From Nocardioides pinisoli (lineage in GTDB: Bacteria; Actinomycetota; Actinomycetes; Propionibacteriales; Nocardioidaceae): 64,000 bases of DNA. Positions 25,734 to 33,964 of this stretch are shown piece by piece. A program made the translations under genes and the position numbers. Below the pieces are notes generated by a model. It did not search any database and was not told where the DNA came from. It was given only the letters and a program-made list of their open reading frames with translations. Numbering within the stretch: the stretch's first letter is position 1; every line of letters begins with the position of its first letter. The stretch covers positions 186,001-250,000 of the forward strand of contig NZ_JANARS010000002.1 of NCBI RefSeq assembly GCF_024199985.1, written 5' to 3'.

Positions 25734-26012
25734 ATGATCACCGCCATCGTGTTCGTGAAGGCCGACGTCGCACGCATCCCCGAGGTCGCGGAGGAGATCG
25801 CGTCGCTCGAGGGAGTCAGCGAGGTCTACTCGGTGACCGGACAGATCGACCTCATCGCCCTGGTGCGGGTCCGACAGCACGAGGACGTCGCCGCGGTGGT
25901 CGCGGACCGGCTCAACAAGGTCGAAGGCGTCAGCGAGACCGAGACCCACATCGCGTTCCGCACCTACTCCAAGCATGACCTCGAGTCGGCTTTCAGCATC
26001 GGGCTCGACTGA
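25734..26012 (+). CDS. Stand-alone Lrp/AsnC ligand-binding (RAM) domain protein
   Basis: The 92-residue protein is a RAM domain without a helix-turn-helix: ITAIVFVKADVARIPEVAEE, GVSEVYSVTGQIDLIALVRV, and GVSETETHIAFRTYSKHDLE. These domains bind amino acids and form oligomers; free-standing ones can modulate Lrp-type regulators or act as sensors. GGTGGAACC precedes the ATG. In actinobacteria such genes often sit near trpD, as here with the DUF2142 insertion in between. It ends 3 nt from the stop of the convergent DEDDh nuclease gene. Confidence 0.85.
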   Translation: MITAIVFVKADVARIPEVAEEIASLEGVSEVYSVTGQIDLIALVRVRQHEDVAAVVADRLNKVEGVSETETHIAFRTYSKHDLESAFSIGLD

Positions 26013-26015
26013 CGA

Positions 26016-27806
26016 TCAACGCACCGGTCGGTGCACCGGCGACGGCAGGCGCTGCTCGTCGAAGGGCACAAGCGAGAGGCGGGACTGGTTGGCCGCGTCG
26101 TAGAGAGCCAGGTGTCGGGCCGCGCCGCCGAGCGGGCAGATCCATTCACCGTCGACGTCCACGAGTCGCACGCCCGGTGACTCCAACCAGCGCAGGATCT
26201 TCTCGGTCTCCTCGGCCGTGGCGGCCGGCACCGGTCCCGGTGCTCCGTGGACCGTCTCCGCGCTCGCGGTGAGCTCGCGGACGTACTGATGGGCGTCGGC
26301 ACCGGGCGGGATGACGCCGGCCGCGGCGAGACGGCCGTGGCGTACGACGTGCACCGCCCAGCGACCGTCGTCCTCCCGCCGCGCTGCGACGATCTCGGGG
26401 CAGCGGGTCAGCGCCGACAGTCGCTGGGTGCGGGCCGCGGCACGGACGAAGGTCGCGAGCCGGTCGCGGTGGACGCCCGCCTCCTCGAAGCGCTCACGCT
26501 CGGCCAGGGCGGTCATCCGCTGGTTGATCGCCTCCACGACCTCCTGCGGGCTGCGCAGCAGCGTGTCGCGCAGCTGGCGCACGATCGCCGCGTAGGTCGA
26601 GGCGTCGGTGGAGCCGTCGCAGGGGGACAGGCAGCGACCCATCTCGGCCAGCACGCAGGCCGACCGCGAGGGAGTGAGCGGCAGTCGTCCGCTGCACTGC
26701 CGGACGGGGAAGGTCTCGTGGAGCGCGGCCAGGCACTTCTCGGCCGTCTTCTTCGAGGAGAACGGTCCGAGGTAGTCGGCGTCGTCGTCGAGCACCTTGC
26801 GCACGAGGGAGAGGCGCGGCCACGCCTCACGCGTCAGCTTGAGGAAGTGGACCTTCTCGGGGAACCGCGACCGGCGGTTGTACTTCGGCTTGTGCTCGGC
26901 GATCAGCCGCAGCTCACGCACCTCGGCCTCGAGCGGTGTCGCGCACTCGATCCCGGTCACGGACTCGGCCAGACCGACCATCTCGCCCATCCGCGTGCGA
27001 GTCTCCGACGAGGTGAAGTAGGTGCGGACCCGCGTGCGGAGGTCCCTCGACGTCCCCACGTAGAGGACGCGCGACCGGTCGTCGCGGAAGAGGTAGACGC
27101 CGGGGGAGTGGGGCAGCCCCTCGGCGAGGTGGCGCTTGCGCCGCTGGGCCGTGCTGACCCGCGCCGAGAACGTCTGGAGCTCCTCGAGGGTGTGGACGCC
27201 CAGCCCGCCGAGGCGCTCCATCAGCCCGTGCAGCACGTCCACCGTGGCCCTGGCGTCGGAGAGGGCGCGGTGGTTGGGCGTCGTGGTCGAGCCGAAGACC
27301 TTGGCCAGCGACGACAGCTTGCAGTTGGGGGCGTCGTCGCGGGTGATCACCCGCCGGGCGAGCTTGGCCGTGTCGAGCACCTCGAACTTCGGCCACGGCC
27401 GCCCCTGCTGGCGCGCGAAGTGCTGGAGGAAGCCGACGTCGAACGGCGCGTTGTGCGCGACGAGGACACAGCCCTCCGCAAAGTCGAGGAACGCCGGCAG
27501 CGCGGACTCGATCGGCGGGGCGTCGTGGACCATCGAGTTGCTGATGCCCGTGAGCACCGCGATGAACGTGGGGATCTCGGTGTGCGGGTTGACCAGCGTC
27601 TGGAACTCGCCCAGCACCTCGCCGCCGCGAACCTTCACGGCCCCGATCTCCGTGATCATCGACCCGGCTGCGGCGGAACCGCCGGTGGTCTCGAGGTCGA
27701 CCACGCAGAAGGTGAGCTCACGCAGCGGCCGCCCCAGCTCGTCGAAGCTGCGCTGCGCCTCCCAGCGGGACCTGTCCCGCGTCGGACGGTGGGCGGTGGT
27801 GCTCAT
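26016..27806 (-). CDS. DEDDh exonuclease fused to GIY-YIG/UvrC-like nuclease region
   Basis: The 596-residue protein starts with a DnaQ-type 3'-5' exonuclease domain (FCVVDLETTGG with the first D and E, VLVAHNAPFDVGFLQ, NHRALSDARATVDVLHGLME), then a GIY-YIG domain (PGVYLFRDDRSRVLYVGTSR about 245-265) and a UvrC-like region (PLEAEVRELRLIAEHKPKYN, YLGPFSSKKTAEKCLAALHE, CSGRLPLTPSRSACVLAEMG). It lacks the C-terminal UvrC RNase H-like domain. This matches the actinobacterial DEDD exonuclease family (Rv2191). Expected substrate is damaged or structured DNA, not established. Confidence 0.85.
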   Translation of the reverse strand: MSTTAHRPTRDRSRWEAQRSFDELGRPLRELTFCVVDLETTGGSAAAGSMITEIGAVKVRGGEVLGEFQTLVNPHTEIPTFIAVLTGISNSMVHDAPPIESALPAFLDFAEGCVLVAHNAPFDVGFLQHFARQQGRPWPKFEVLDTAKLARRVITRDDAPNCKLSSLAKVFGSTTTPNHRALSDARATVDVLHGLMERLGGLGVHTLEELQTFSARVSTAQRRKRHLAEGLPHSPGVYLFRDDRSRVLYVGTSRDLRTRVRTYFTSSETRTRMGEMVGLAESVTGIECATPLEAEVRELRLIAEHKPKYNRRSRFPEKVHFLKLTREAWPRLSLVRKVLDDDADYLGPFSSKKTAEKCLAALHETFPVRQCSGRLPLTPSRSACVLAEMGRCLSPCDGSTDASTYAAIVRQLRDTLLRSPQEVVEAINQRMTALAERERFEEAGVHRDRLATFVRAAARTQRLSALTRCPEIVAARREDDGRWAVHVVRHGRLAAAGVIPPGADAHQYVRELTASAETVHGAPGPVPAATAEETEKILRWLESPGVRLVDVDGEWICPLGGAARHLALYDAANQSRLSLVPFDEQRLPSPVHRPVR

Positions 27807-27907
27807 GTCCGCCGACGCTAGACGTGGGATCCGACATCGACGCCGAGGCGCGCGGACTACGCTGACCGCGCCTCCACGCAGAGGCGACCGACGACCGAGG
27901 AGACCAC

Positions 27908-28183
27908 GTGCCCGAGCAGACCAGCGCACTCCGCGTTCCCGGCGACGGCGAGCGGTGGCGTTGCGCAGGCTGCGGCAACCTCACCCGCTTCGACGTCACC
28001 CGCACCCGTCGTACGACGGAGTACTGGCACTTCGACCTCGCCGGCGACCACCAGGTCGAGGAGGAGACCGTGCGATCCGAGGCGGTCGAGTCGGTCTCCT
28101 GCCGCTGGTGCGGCCGGAGCGACGCCATCGAGGTCGTGGACCGCGCGTCGGCCGACACGTCCGCAGACCCGGCTGCCGGGTGA
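27908..28183 (+). CDS. Small zinc-ribbon protein (91 aa)
   Basis: The protein has two CxxC pairs, WRCAGCGNLTRFDV and VSCRWCGRSDAIEVVD, about 45 residues apart, consistent with a single zinc ribbon. In between is YWHFDLAGDHQVEEETVRSE. It starts at GTG 27908 preceded by GAGGAGACC. The family is conserved in actinobacteria without known function. It ends 10 nt before the NYN-domain gene, so the two are cotranscribed and perhaps act together on RNA; that link is inference. Confidence 0.7.
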   Translation: MPEQTSALRVPGDGERWRCAGCGNLTRFDVTRTRRTTEYWHFDLAGDHQVEEETVRSEAVESVSCRWCGRSDAIEVVDRASADTSADPAAG

Positions 28184-28193
28184 CGGACGGACC

Positions 28194-29432
28194 GTGACCG
28201 ACCCCGCCGCCCTGCCGGAGCGGCTCCGCCTGAGGGTGGTGGCGCTGGTCTCGGCAGTCCTGCCGTCCATCAGCCCCGTTCCGCCTGCGTTGCGCAAGGT
28301 CGCGGGCTTCGCGCCCGCCCGCCGTGCCCGGCTCGGGGGCGGGGCGATCTGGGCAGCGCTCGGCGACGACGCGTTCCGCGAGCACGCGGCCGTCCAGGTC
28401 GCGGCCGTCGAGGCGTCGGTGGACGATCCGGTCGACGCCGCTGCCCGCGCCTGGCTCGTCAGGGACGAGGGCTGGGAGACCCTCGTCGAAGGAGTCGTCG
28501 ACTCGCTCGCCGAGGAGGAGGCCCGCGACGAGCATGCGCACGTCGAGCATGCGCGCCTGACCGCGCAGGTGGCCGCGCTGCAGGCCGAGCTCGCCGGCCT
28601 GCGTGCCGAGCACCGCAAGGAGCTCGAGCGCGCCAAGGCCGACCACAAGGTGCTGCGGCAGCGGCTGGGCGAGGCGCGGAGCGTCCTGCGCGCCGCGGAA
28701 GAGGCGCGCGACGCCGCGATCGCCGCCCGGGACGAGGCGGTCGCGACGGCGGAGGCCTCGACGCGCACCGCGGAGGCAGATGTACGACGCCTGCGAGCGC
28801 AGCTCGAGGAGGCCGAGTCCAGCGCGGCGGCCAGTCGTCGCGACACCCGCTCGGAGCGCGACGCCGCAAGCATCCGGGCCCGGCTGCTCCTCGATGCGGT
28901 GGTCGACGCCGCGACGGGACTCCGGCGCGAGCTCGCCCTCCCCGCCGTGAGCGGCAATCCGGGTGACGCCGTGGAGTCGGCTCTGGCCGGCGTCGATGCG
29001 GCACCTGCCTCCAGCGCGCCGGCCTCGCCGGCTCTGCTCGAGCAGACCCTCGCCCTGCCACGTGCCCGTCTTGTAATCGACGGCTACAACGTCACCAAGC
29101 AGCGGTGGCCGAGCGCCAGCCTCGAGGCCCAGCGGAGCCGCCTGGTCGCTGCGCTGGGTCCTCTGGTCGCGAGGACGGGGGCGGAGACAACCGTTGTGTT
29201 CGACGCAGCGGAGTCCACGGTGCGTACGGCGATGCCCGCCCCGCGTGGCGTCCGTGTGGTCTTCAGCCCGGAGGGGGTCATCGCCGACGACGTCATCCGT
29301 CAGCTCGTCGCGGTGGAGCCCCGCGGGCGTGTGGTCGTCGTGGTGACCGGCGACCAGGCGGTCGCGCGCGACGTGGCACGGGAAGGTGCGCGGGTGGTGC
29401 CCAGCGCGGCGCTCGAGGGCCTCATCGGATGA
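28194..29432 (+). CDS. NYN-domain (PIN-like) protein with central coiled coil
   Basis: The 412-residue protein has an N-terminal helical domain (about 1-110), a long charged coiled coil (about 115-215, rich in LRAEHRKELERAKADHKVLR-type heptads), a linker, and a C-terminal NYN domain: ARLVIDGYNVTKQRWP with the catalytic Asp, TTVVFDAAESTVRT, RVVFSPEGVIADDVIRQLVA and RVVVVVTGDQAVARDVA. The Asp cluster matches YacP/Rae1-like ribonucleases. Actinobacterial members of this layout are conserved but untested. GTG start; ATGA overlap with the next gene. Confidence 0.8.
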   Translation: MTDPAALPERLRLRVVALVSAVLPSISPVPPALRKVAGFAPARRARLGGGAIWAALGDDAFREHAAVQVAAVEASVDDPVDAAARAWLVRDEGWETLVEGVVDSLAEEEARDEHAHVEHARLTAQVAALQAELAGLRAEHRKELERAKADHKVLRQRLGEARSVLRAAEEARDAAIAARDEAVATAEASTRTAEADVRRLRAQLEEAESSAAASRRDTRSERDAASIRARLLLDAVVDAATGLRRELALPAVSGNPGDAVESALAGVDAAPASSAPASPALLEQTLALPRARLVIDGYNVTKQRWPSASLEAQRSRLVAALGPLVARTGAETTVVFDAAESTVRTAMPAPRGVRVVFSPEGVIADDVIRQLVAVEPRGRVVVVVTGDQAVARDVAREGARVVPSAALEGLIG

Positions 29433-30802
29433 GCACGCTCGTGGCGTCTCGCGTCGACACGTCGTGGCGCTGGACCGTCGCCTCGATGGTCCTGGTCACC
29501 GCGTTCTTCGGGCTGTTCGTGCGCGTCGGTGGTGACTGGGACTGGTTGGTGGCGATGGGTGACGTCATCCGGGTCACCATGCGGGTGCCCGAGGGGGTGC
29601 CGTTCGCCGCCAGTGACACGTCCGGCTGGCACAACGTTCCCGTGCTCGCCCAGCTCGTTGCCTCCATCGTCCACGACCTGGGCGCGAGGGCCACGGTGCT
29701 CGCGCACATGGTGGTCGTCGCCGTCACGCTCCTGGTGCTGGCTCGCGCGGCTCGGTCTCGGGGTGCCAGCGACCACTACACCGCGACCGCACTCGTGCTG
29801 CTGGGAGCAGGGGCGCTGGCCACTTTCGGCATCGTCCGGGCCCAGACCCTGTCCATGGTGCCGTTCGCCCTGCTGGTGGCCCTCGTCTCGAGCCAGGCTC
29901 GATGCCCGGACCGCCGTATCTGGTGGGCGGTCCCGCTCGTGGCGCTGTGGGGCAACCTCCACGGAGCTGCCCTGCTGGGCGTGTGCGTGCTCGGCGCCTA
30001 CCTGGTCGTGGACCGCATCCGCTCGGACCCCGGGTTGAGCGTCGCGGTCGGTGCGTGCAGCCTCCTCGCGTTGTGCGCGACACCTCAGTTCTGGCAAACA
30101 CCGCTCTACTACGCCGAGGTGTTCGACAACGTCTCCGCCCAGCGTGGGACGGGCCTCTGGGCCCGACCGAGCGTGGACATGCCCTTCGACGTGGTCATGG
30201 TCGTGTCCGCGGTGGCACTGGGCCTGGTCTGGGTGCGTTCGCGACGGCAGCCCTGGGAGTACGTCGCGGTGCTCGGCCTGTGTCTGGCGACTGCGAGCGC
30301 TGCGCGCCACGGCACCTGGTTGCTCATGCTGCTCGTCGTGCTCGCCGGCGGCGCGGTCACCTCGGGGCGGGCGGATCACGAGCAGCGCGGTCTGCCGTCG
30401 CTGAGGGAGGCTGCGCTCGTCGTGGGGATCGCGCTGGCATTTGCCCTGCCCGTCGTCGTCATGCGCGGCGACGCGGTGCTGGGGGCGCCCCCGGAGGTCG
30501 TGGACGCCGTTGCCGCCACAGCCGGCGACCGCGTCGTGCTGGCGCCGGCGCCCTTGTCGGAGTCCTTGGCGGTCGCGGGGGTGACCCTGTGGGCGGGCAA
30601 CCCGCTCGACGCCTTCAGCCATCCGGTCCAGGGTGCCTACCTCGACTTCCTGGACGGAGCCGACGGTGCAGCGGCCGCCATCGCGGGATCGGACGTGGTC
30701 GTGGTGGAGGAGGGTTCGGCGCAGGCCGAGCTGATGGCAGGAGATCCGGCGTTCGTCCCGCGCCAGTGCACGGAGTCGTGGATCTGCTACGTCAGAGGGT
30801 GA
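29429..30802 (+). CDS. Polytopic membrane protein of unknown function (457 aa)
   Basis: The protein has about ten hydrophobic helices (for example MVLVTAFFGLFVRVGGDWDW, VVVAVTLLVLARAARSRGA, ALVVGIALAFALPVVVMRGD) and a soluble C-terminal domain with a single CTESWICYV cysteine pair. An early acidic/aromatic loop after helix 1 (VRVGGDWDWLVAMGDVIR) recalls GT-C glycosyltransferase-like proteins, but no catalytic motif is certain. It overlaps the NYN gene by ATGA and so is translationally coupled to it, an unusual pairing. Function unknown. Confidence 0.6.
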   Translation: MSTLVASRVDTSWRWTVASMVLVTAFFGLFVRVGGDWDWLVAMGDVIRVTMRVPEGVPFAASDTSGWHNVPVLAQLVASIVHDLGARATVLAHMVVVAVTLLVLARAARSRGASDHYTATALVLLGAGALATFGIVRAQTLSMVPFALLVALVSSQARCPDRRIWWAVPLVALWGNLHGAALLGVCVLGAYLVVDRIRSDPGLSVAVGACSLLALCATPQFWQTPLYYAEVFDNVSAQRGTGLWARPSVDMPFDVVMVVSAVALGLVWVRSRRQPWEYVAVLGLCLATASAARHGTWLLMLLVVLAGGAVTSGRADHEQRGLPSLREAALVVGIALAFALPVVVMRGDAVLGAPPEVVDAVAATAGDRVVLAPAPLSESLAVAGVTLWAGNPLDAFSHPVQGAYLDFLDGADGAAAAIAGSDVVVVEEGSAQAELMAGDPAFVPRQCTESWICYVRG

Positions 30803-30865
30803 CGGCCGGAGCCGGTTCGACACGCCCGAGGTGCGTTGTCGGTGGCTCCTGTCACCGTTCGGGAC

Positions 30866-31072
30866 ATGACGACACGGATCGACTGCGACACCTGCGTGGT
30901 GCGCGGGTTGCACTGCCACGACTGCGTGGTGACGGTGCTCCTCGGCCCACCCCCCGAGCTGACCATCGACGACGACGAGATGGCCGCGCTCGACGTGCTG
31001 GCCTCAGGAGGGCTGGTCCCACCGCTGCGGCTCGTGGAGCCGGTGGCCGGTCCGGTCATCGAGTCGGCCTGA
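30866..31072 (+). CDS. Small cysteine-rich conserved protein (68 aa)
   Basis: The protein begins MTTRIDCDTCVVRGLHCHDC, giving a CxxC-x6-CxxC cluster within the first 20 residues, followed by VVTVLLGPPPELTIDDDEMA and a proline-rich end. The cysteine spacing suggests zinc or Fe-S binding. Similar small proteins lie just upstream of NlpC/P60 genes in other actinobacteria. It is followed by the promoter and riboswitch of the peptidase gene, so it is a separate unit. ATG 30866 is chosen; upstream in-frame TTG 30836 is less likely. Confidence 0.6.
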   Translation: MTTRIDCDTCVVRGLHCHDCVVTVLLGPPPELTIDDDEMAALDVLASGGLVPPLRLVEPVAGPVIESA

Positions 31073-31108
31073 CGGGACGGACACGACTTCATCGGATTGG
31101 GCCAAAGA

Positions 31109-31138
31109 TTGGCGACGACTCTGTCGTCGGTCTAGGGT
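31109..31138 (+). promoter_or_regulatory. Sigma-A-like promoter of riboswitch transcript
   Basis: TTGGCG (31109-31114), an 18-nt spacer and TAGGGT (31133-31138) form a reasonable vegetative promoter; a start near 31145 would place the whole c-di-AMP aptamer in the leader. Confidence 0.5.
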
Positions 31139-31180
31139 GTGGGCTGACGTCCGTGGCAGTGGGTCACCCGGCCCGCGCGG

Positions 31181-31350
31181 GCGTCGCGCCGAGTCGTGGA
31201 CCACACCCCCGCATCACCCGTGGTCCACGAGCCGGGGAACCACACTTCCCCCTGGGGTGAATCCTCTGTGAGGCGCGCTGCGCGAGCGGCGCGAGGAGCA
31301 GAGGTAGGCCGGTCGTGGCCGAACCCGTCAGCTCACCTGGTAGGCGTACG
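31181..31350 (+). ncRNA. c-di-AMP riboswitch (ydaO/yuaA)
   Basis: The leader contains the ydaO consensus blocks in order: GCCGAGTC, a helix CGTGGACCAC/GTGGTCCACG (31196-31205 with 31220-31229), CCGGGGAACC, CCTGGGGTGAATCC (31251-31264), a pairing CCTCTG (31263-31268) with CAGAGG (31299-31304), and CCGAACCCGTCAGCTCACC then TGGTAGGCG (to 31345). ydaO riboswitches bind c-di-AMP and generally reduce expression of cell-wall hydrolase or osmolyte genes. The peptidase start lies 25 nt after it, with GAGGAG between. Boundaries are approximate to about 10 nt. Confidence 0.88.
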
Positions 31351-31374
31351 ACACCCCGAGGAGTTCCCCCGCTC

Positions 31375-32370
31375 GTGGCTCACCCCCGCAAGCGAGTTGG
31401 TGCGACCGTTCTTGGTCTCTCCGCGATCGCTGCCATCGCTTTCGTGCCCGCGACACCTGCGCAGGCCGACCCCGACATCCAGGACGTCAAAGCCCGTGTC
31501 GACCGCCTCTACCACGAGGCCGAGGCGGCGCAGGAGCGCCTCCACGACGCCAGGCTCGACCTCGCCGACCTGCGTCGTGACCTCAACGGCCTGAAGGCCG
31601 ACCAGGAGCGCCAGGACGAGCGGCTCGACGACGTTCGCGACCAGGTCTCCGACGCCGTCGTCCGCCAGCTCGAGGGCGAGGGCATCTCGACCGTCGGTCA
31701 GATCGTCGTGTCCGAGGACCCGGGTGCCTTCCTCGACTCACTCTCCACGATGTCGTCCTTCAACGACCTCCAGGCCTCCTTGCTGTCCGACTACGACACC
31801 GAGCTCGCCGCCCTCGAGATCCGCCGTGAGGCCACCGGTGCCCGCACCAAGGAGATCGCGGAGCTCACCGACCAGCTGAGCACCGAGAAGGACACCGTCG
31901 ACGACAAGCTCGCCGAGGCCAAGGACCTCCTCGCCGACCTCGAGGCCGAGGAGCGCGACCGCGTGCTCGCCTCGCGTGGCACGACGACCCGCCCGCCCGC
32001 CTCCGTCTCCGTCCCGGCATCCGGCCGCGCCGCCGCAGCCGTGCAGTACGCGATGGCCCAGGTCGGCGACGCCTACGTCTACGGCGCCATGGGCGAGAAC
32101 GCCTTCGACTGCAGCGGCCTCACCATGCGCGCCTGGGCCCAGGCCGGCGTGTCGCTCCCGCACTCCTCCAGCGCCCAGTTCAGCTCCGGCCCGCGCATCG
32201 CGGCCAGCGACCTGCAGCCCGGCGACCTGGTCTTCTACTACAGCCCGATCAGCCACGTCGGCATGTACATCGGCAACGGCATGATCGTTCACGCCGCCAA
32301 CCCCGGCACCGGCGTCGCCGTCTCCGGCCTCTACTCGATGCCCTACGTCGGCGCGGTCCGCCCTGGCTGA
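31375..32370 (+). CDS. Secreted NlpC/P60 peptidoglycan endopeptidase
   Basis: The 331-residue protein has a signal peptide ending PATPAQADPD, a long coiled coil (about residues 35-205, VKARVDRLYHEAEAAQERLH type), and a C-terminal NlpC/P60 domain with DCSGLTMRAW (Cys246), ISHVGMYIGNG (His) and IVHAANPG. It cleaves gamma-D-Glu-mDAP or similar links outside the membrane; the coiled coil is typical of RipC/PcsB-type enzymes controlled by FtsEX-like partners. GTG 31375, with GAGGAG ten bases upstream, is used because an earlier in-frame start lies inside the riboswitch. Position equals Rv2190c. Confidence 0.9.
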   Translation: MAHPRKRVGATVLGLSAIAAIAFVPATPAQADPDIQDVKARVDRLYHEAEAAQERLHDARLDLADLRRDLNGLKADQERQDERLDDVRDQVSDAVVRQLEGEGISTVGQIVVSEDPGAFLDSLSTMSSFNDLQASLLSDYDTELAALEIRREATGARTKEIAELTDQLSTEKDTVDDKLAEAKDLLADLEAEERDRVLASRGTTTRPPASVSVPASGRAAAAVQYAMAQVGDAYVYGAMGENAFDCSGLTMRAWAQAGVSLPHSSSAQFSSGPRIAASDLQPGDLVFYYSPISHVGMYIGNGMIVHAANPGTGVAVSGLYSMPYVGAVRPG

Positions 32371-32425
32371 CACGCACGGCTCGAAGGCCGGTCGTCCACT
32401 CCTGTGGGCGGCCGGCCTTTCGCTG

Positions 32426-33622
32426 TTGCTCGTGGCGGTCCTGGCGGCCGTCGTGGTCACGCGCGACGGACGTCGGGAGGTCGCGCCGAAGCCGCCCGCG
32501 GCGACGCCGCGTGCGAGTCCGGCGGAGGCCGCAGCCGCTCTGGCCGCGTTCGTCGACGCCGTCGCTGGGCGGGACCGGGACGCGCTGGAGGCGCTGTCGC
32601 CCGCTGGCATGCCGGCGTCGCAGGAACTGCTGTCAGGCATCGCGAGCAACGTGCGGGCACTCGCGCTCACTTCCGTCAGCGCGCGCTACGTCAACCAGGT
32701 GGGGACCGTCTCCGCAGACGGCTCGTGGACCGGCTCGGCGGAGCTCACGTGGCAGCTGGAGGGATTCGACGAGGAGCCCGCACGCAGCGACGTCGCGGTG
32801 CGCTTCGCCCCGGACGGCGACGGGCTCGCCATCGCGGGCTTCGAGGCGTCCGCAGGAGACGGCAGTCGGCTCCCGCTGTGGCTGCGCGGGCGGTTGTCCG
32901 TGGCGCGGACGGGCGACGTCCTGGTCATGGCTGACGGACCCACGAGCGTCGCAGAGGCCGCGGCGGCACGAGCCGTGCGGGGCATCGACGTCGTACGACG
33001 GGTGCTGCCGGACTGGAGGTCGCCCGTCGTGGTCGAGGTCCCCGCCAGCGCTGCAGAGCTCGACGAGACGCTCGGCGCCGAGCCCGGGACGTACGCCGGC
33101 ATCGCCGCTGTGACGGCGCCTGCGGGAGACCCTGCCGATCTCGACGGCCCGGTGCACGTGTTCGTGAATCCTGCGGTGTCCGACGGGCTGCGGCGTGTCG
33201 GGGCGCAGGTCGTGATGAGCCATGAGCTGGTGCACGTTGCGACCGATGCCGTACGACGGCCGGTGGAGCCGTGGCTGCTGGAGGGCTTTGCCGACTACGT
33301 CGCCCTCCGCGACACCCGGCTGCCGGACCGCGTCACCCTGGGCCGCGCCATCGCAGCGGCGAGGCGCGACGGCGTCCCGGATGCACTGCCGACGGCAGCG
33401 GATTTCGATACCCGCGGGCGCGACCTGCAGGCCCGCTACGAGGAGGCCTGGCTGGCCTGCCGGATCATCTCGGAGCGGCTGGGGGAGCAGCGGCTGGTGC
33501 AACTCCACCGCGAGGTGGTTGCCGCCGGGAGTGCACCGGCTTTGGCACTGGGGACGACCACGTTGACCGAGCCCGCGCTGGTGCGGGCCTGGCAGGAGCG
33601 ACTGGGGGACCTGGTCCGATGA
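32426..33622 (+). CDS. Membrane-anchored zinc metallopeptidase (MA-like, HELVH)
   Basis: The protein has an N-terminal hydrophobic segment (LLLVAVLAAVVVTRDGRREV) and a long extracytoplasmic part. The zinc motif is HELVH (266-270) in QVVMSHELVHVATDAV, with a downstream EGFADYVALRD glutamate, the gluzincin pattern. A regulatory-looking N-terminal half (about 40-180) is beta-rich. Start is uncertain: TTG 32426 and GTG 32432 both cut the first helix short, while the frame is open upstream through CTG codons; the gene is probably coupled to the NlpC/P60 gene (55 nt gap). Substrate unknown. Confidence 0.65.
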   Translation: MLVAVLAAVVVTRDGRREVAPKPPAATPRASPAEAAAALAAFVDAVAGRDRDALEALSPAGMPASQELLSGIASNVRALALTSVSARYVNQVGTVSADGSWTGSAELTWQLEGFDEEPARSDVAVRFAPDGDGLAIAGFEASAGDGSRLPLWLRGRLSVARTGDVLVMADGPTSVAEAAAARAVRGIDVVRRVLPDWRSPVVVEVPASAAELDETLGAEPGTYAGIAAVTAPAGDPADLDGPVHVFVNPAVSDGLRRVGAQVVMSHELVHVATDAVRRPVEPWLLEGFADYVALRDTRLPDRVTLGRAIAAARRDGVPDALPTAADFDTRGRDLQARYEEAWLACRIISERLGEQRLVQLHREVVAAGSAPALALGTTTLTEPALVRAWQERLGDLVR

Positions 33623-33682
33623 CGCTGCCGGGGCGAGGCGCGACCTGACGGGGGAGACCCTCGACGAGTCATGGACGCGGCT

Positions 33683-33710
33683 GAGGGCGACCGGTCATGC
33701 GGTCGCCCTC
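33683..33710. terminator. Terminator between metallopeptidase and Flp pilin genes
   Basis: Perfect 11-bp arms GAGGGCGACCG (33683-33693) and CGGTCGCCCTC (33700-33710) with a 6-nt loop, between convergent genes. Confidence 0.8.
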
Positions 33711-33731
33711 AAGAAGGTCGGGTGGTGCTGG

Positions 33732-33893
33732 TCACGGCCCCAGGACACCGGCGGGGATCGTGAAGAGCTTCCCCACGCTGATGCCGAAGGCGGTGACGCC
33801 GGCGATGATCGCGAGGGCGACGAAGGTGACCATCAGGGCGTACTCGACGGCCGTGGCGCCGCGGTCGTCGGACTCACGGGGCGAGACGCTCAT
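33732..33893 (-). CDS. Flp/Fap-type type IVb pilin (53 aa)
   Basis: The peptide reads MSVSPRESDDRGATAVEYAL followed by a hydrophobic helix VTFVALAIIAGVTAFG and a short C-terminus. The RGATAVEY segment is the Flp prepilin processing site, with cleavage after the glycine and Glu at +5. It is a structural subunit or minor pilin of the Tad pilus. It is too short to be caught by ordinary gene callers. A hairpin separates it from the larger pilin gene upstream, so it is probably expressed at a lower level by read-through or from its own start. Confidence 0.85.
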   Translation of the reverse strand: MSVSPRESDDRGATAVEYALMVTFVALAIIAGVTAFGISVGKLFTIPAGVLGP

Positions 33894-33923
33894 GGGCGTT
33901 CCTCTCGACTGGTGGGAATGGCG

Positions 33924-33955
33924 AAGGGGCCGACGTCATCGGACGCCGGCCCCTT
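33924..33955 (-). terminator. Attenuating hairpin between the two pilin genes
   Basis: Arms AAGGGGCCG (33924-33932) and CGGCCCCTT (33947-33955) form a perfect 9-bp stem just after the stop of the main pilin (33965) and before the second pilin start (33893). With AA/TT ends it resembles a partial terminator that would set pilin stoichiometry. Confidence 0.65.
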
Positions 33956-33964
33956 CCACGGCTA

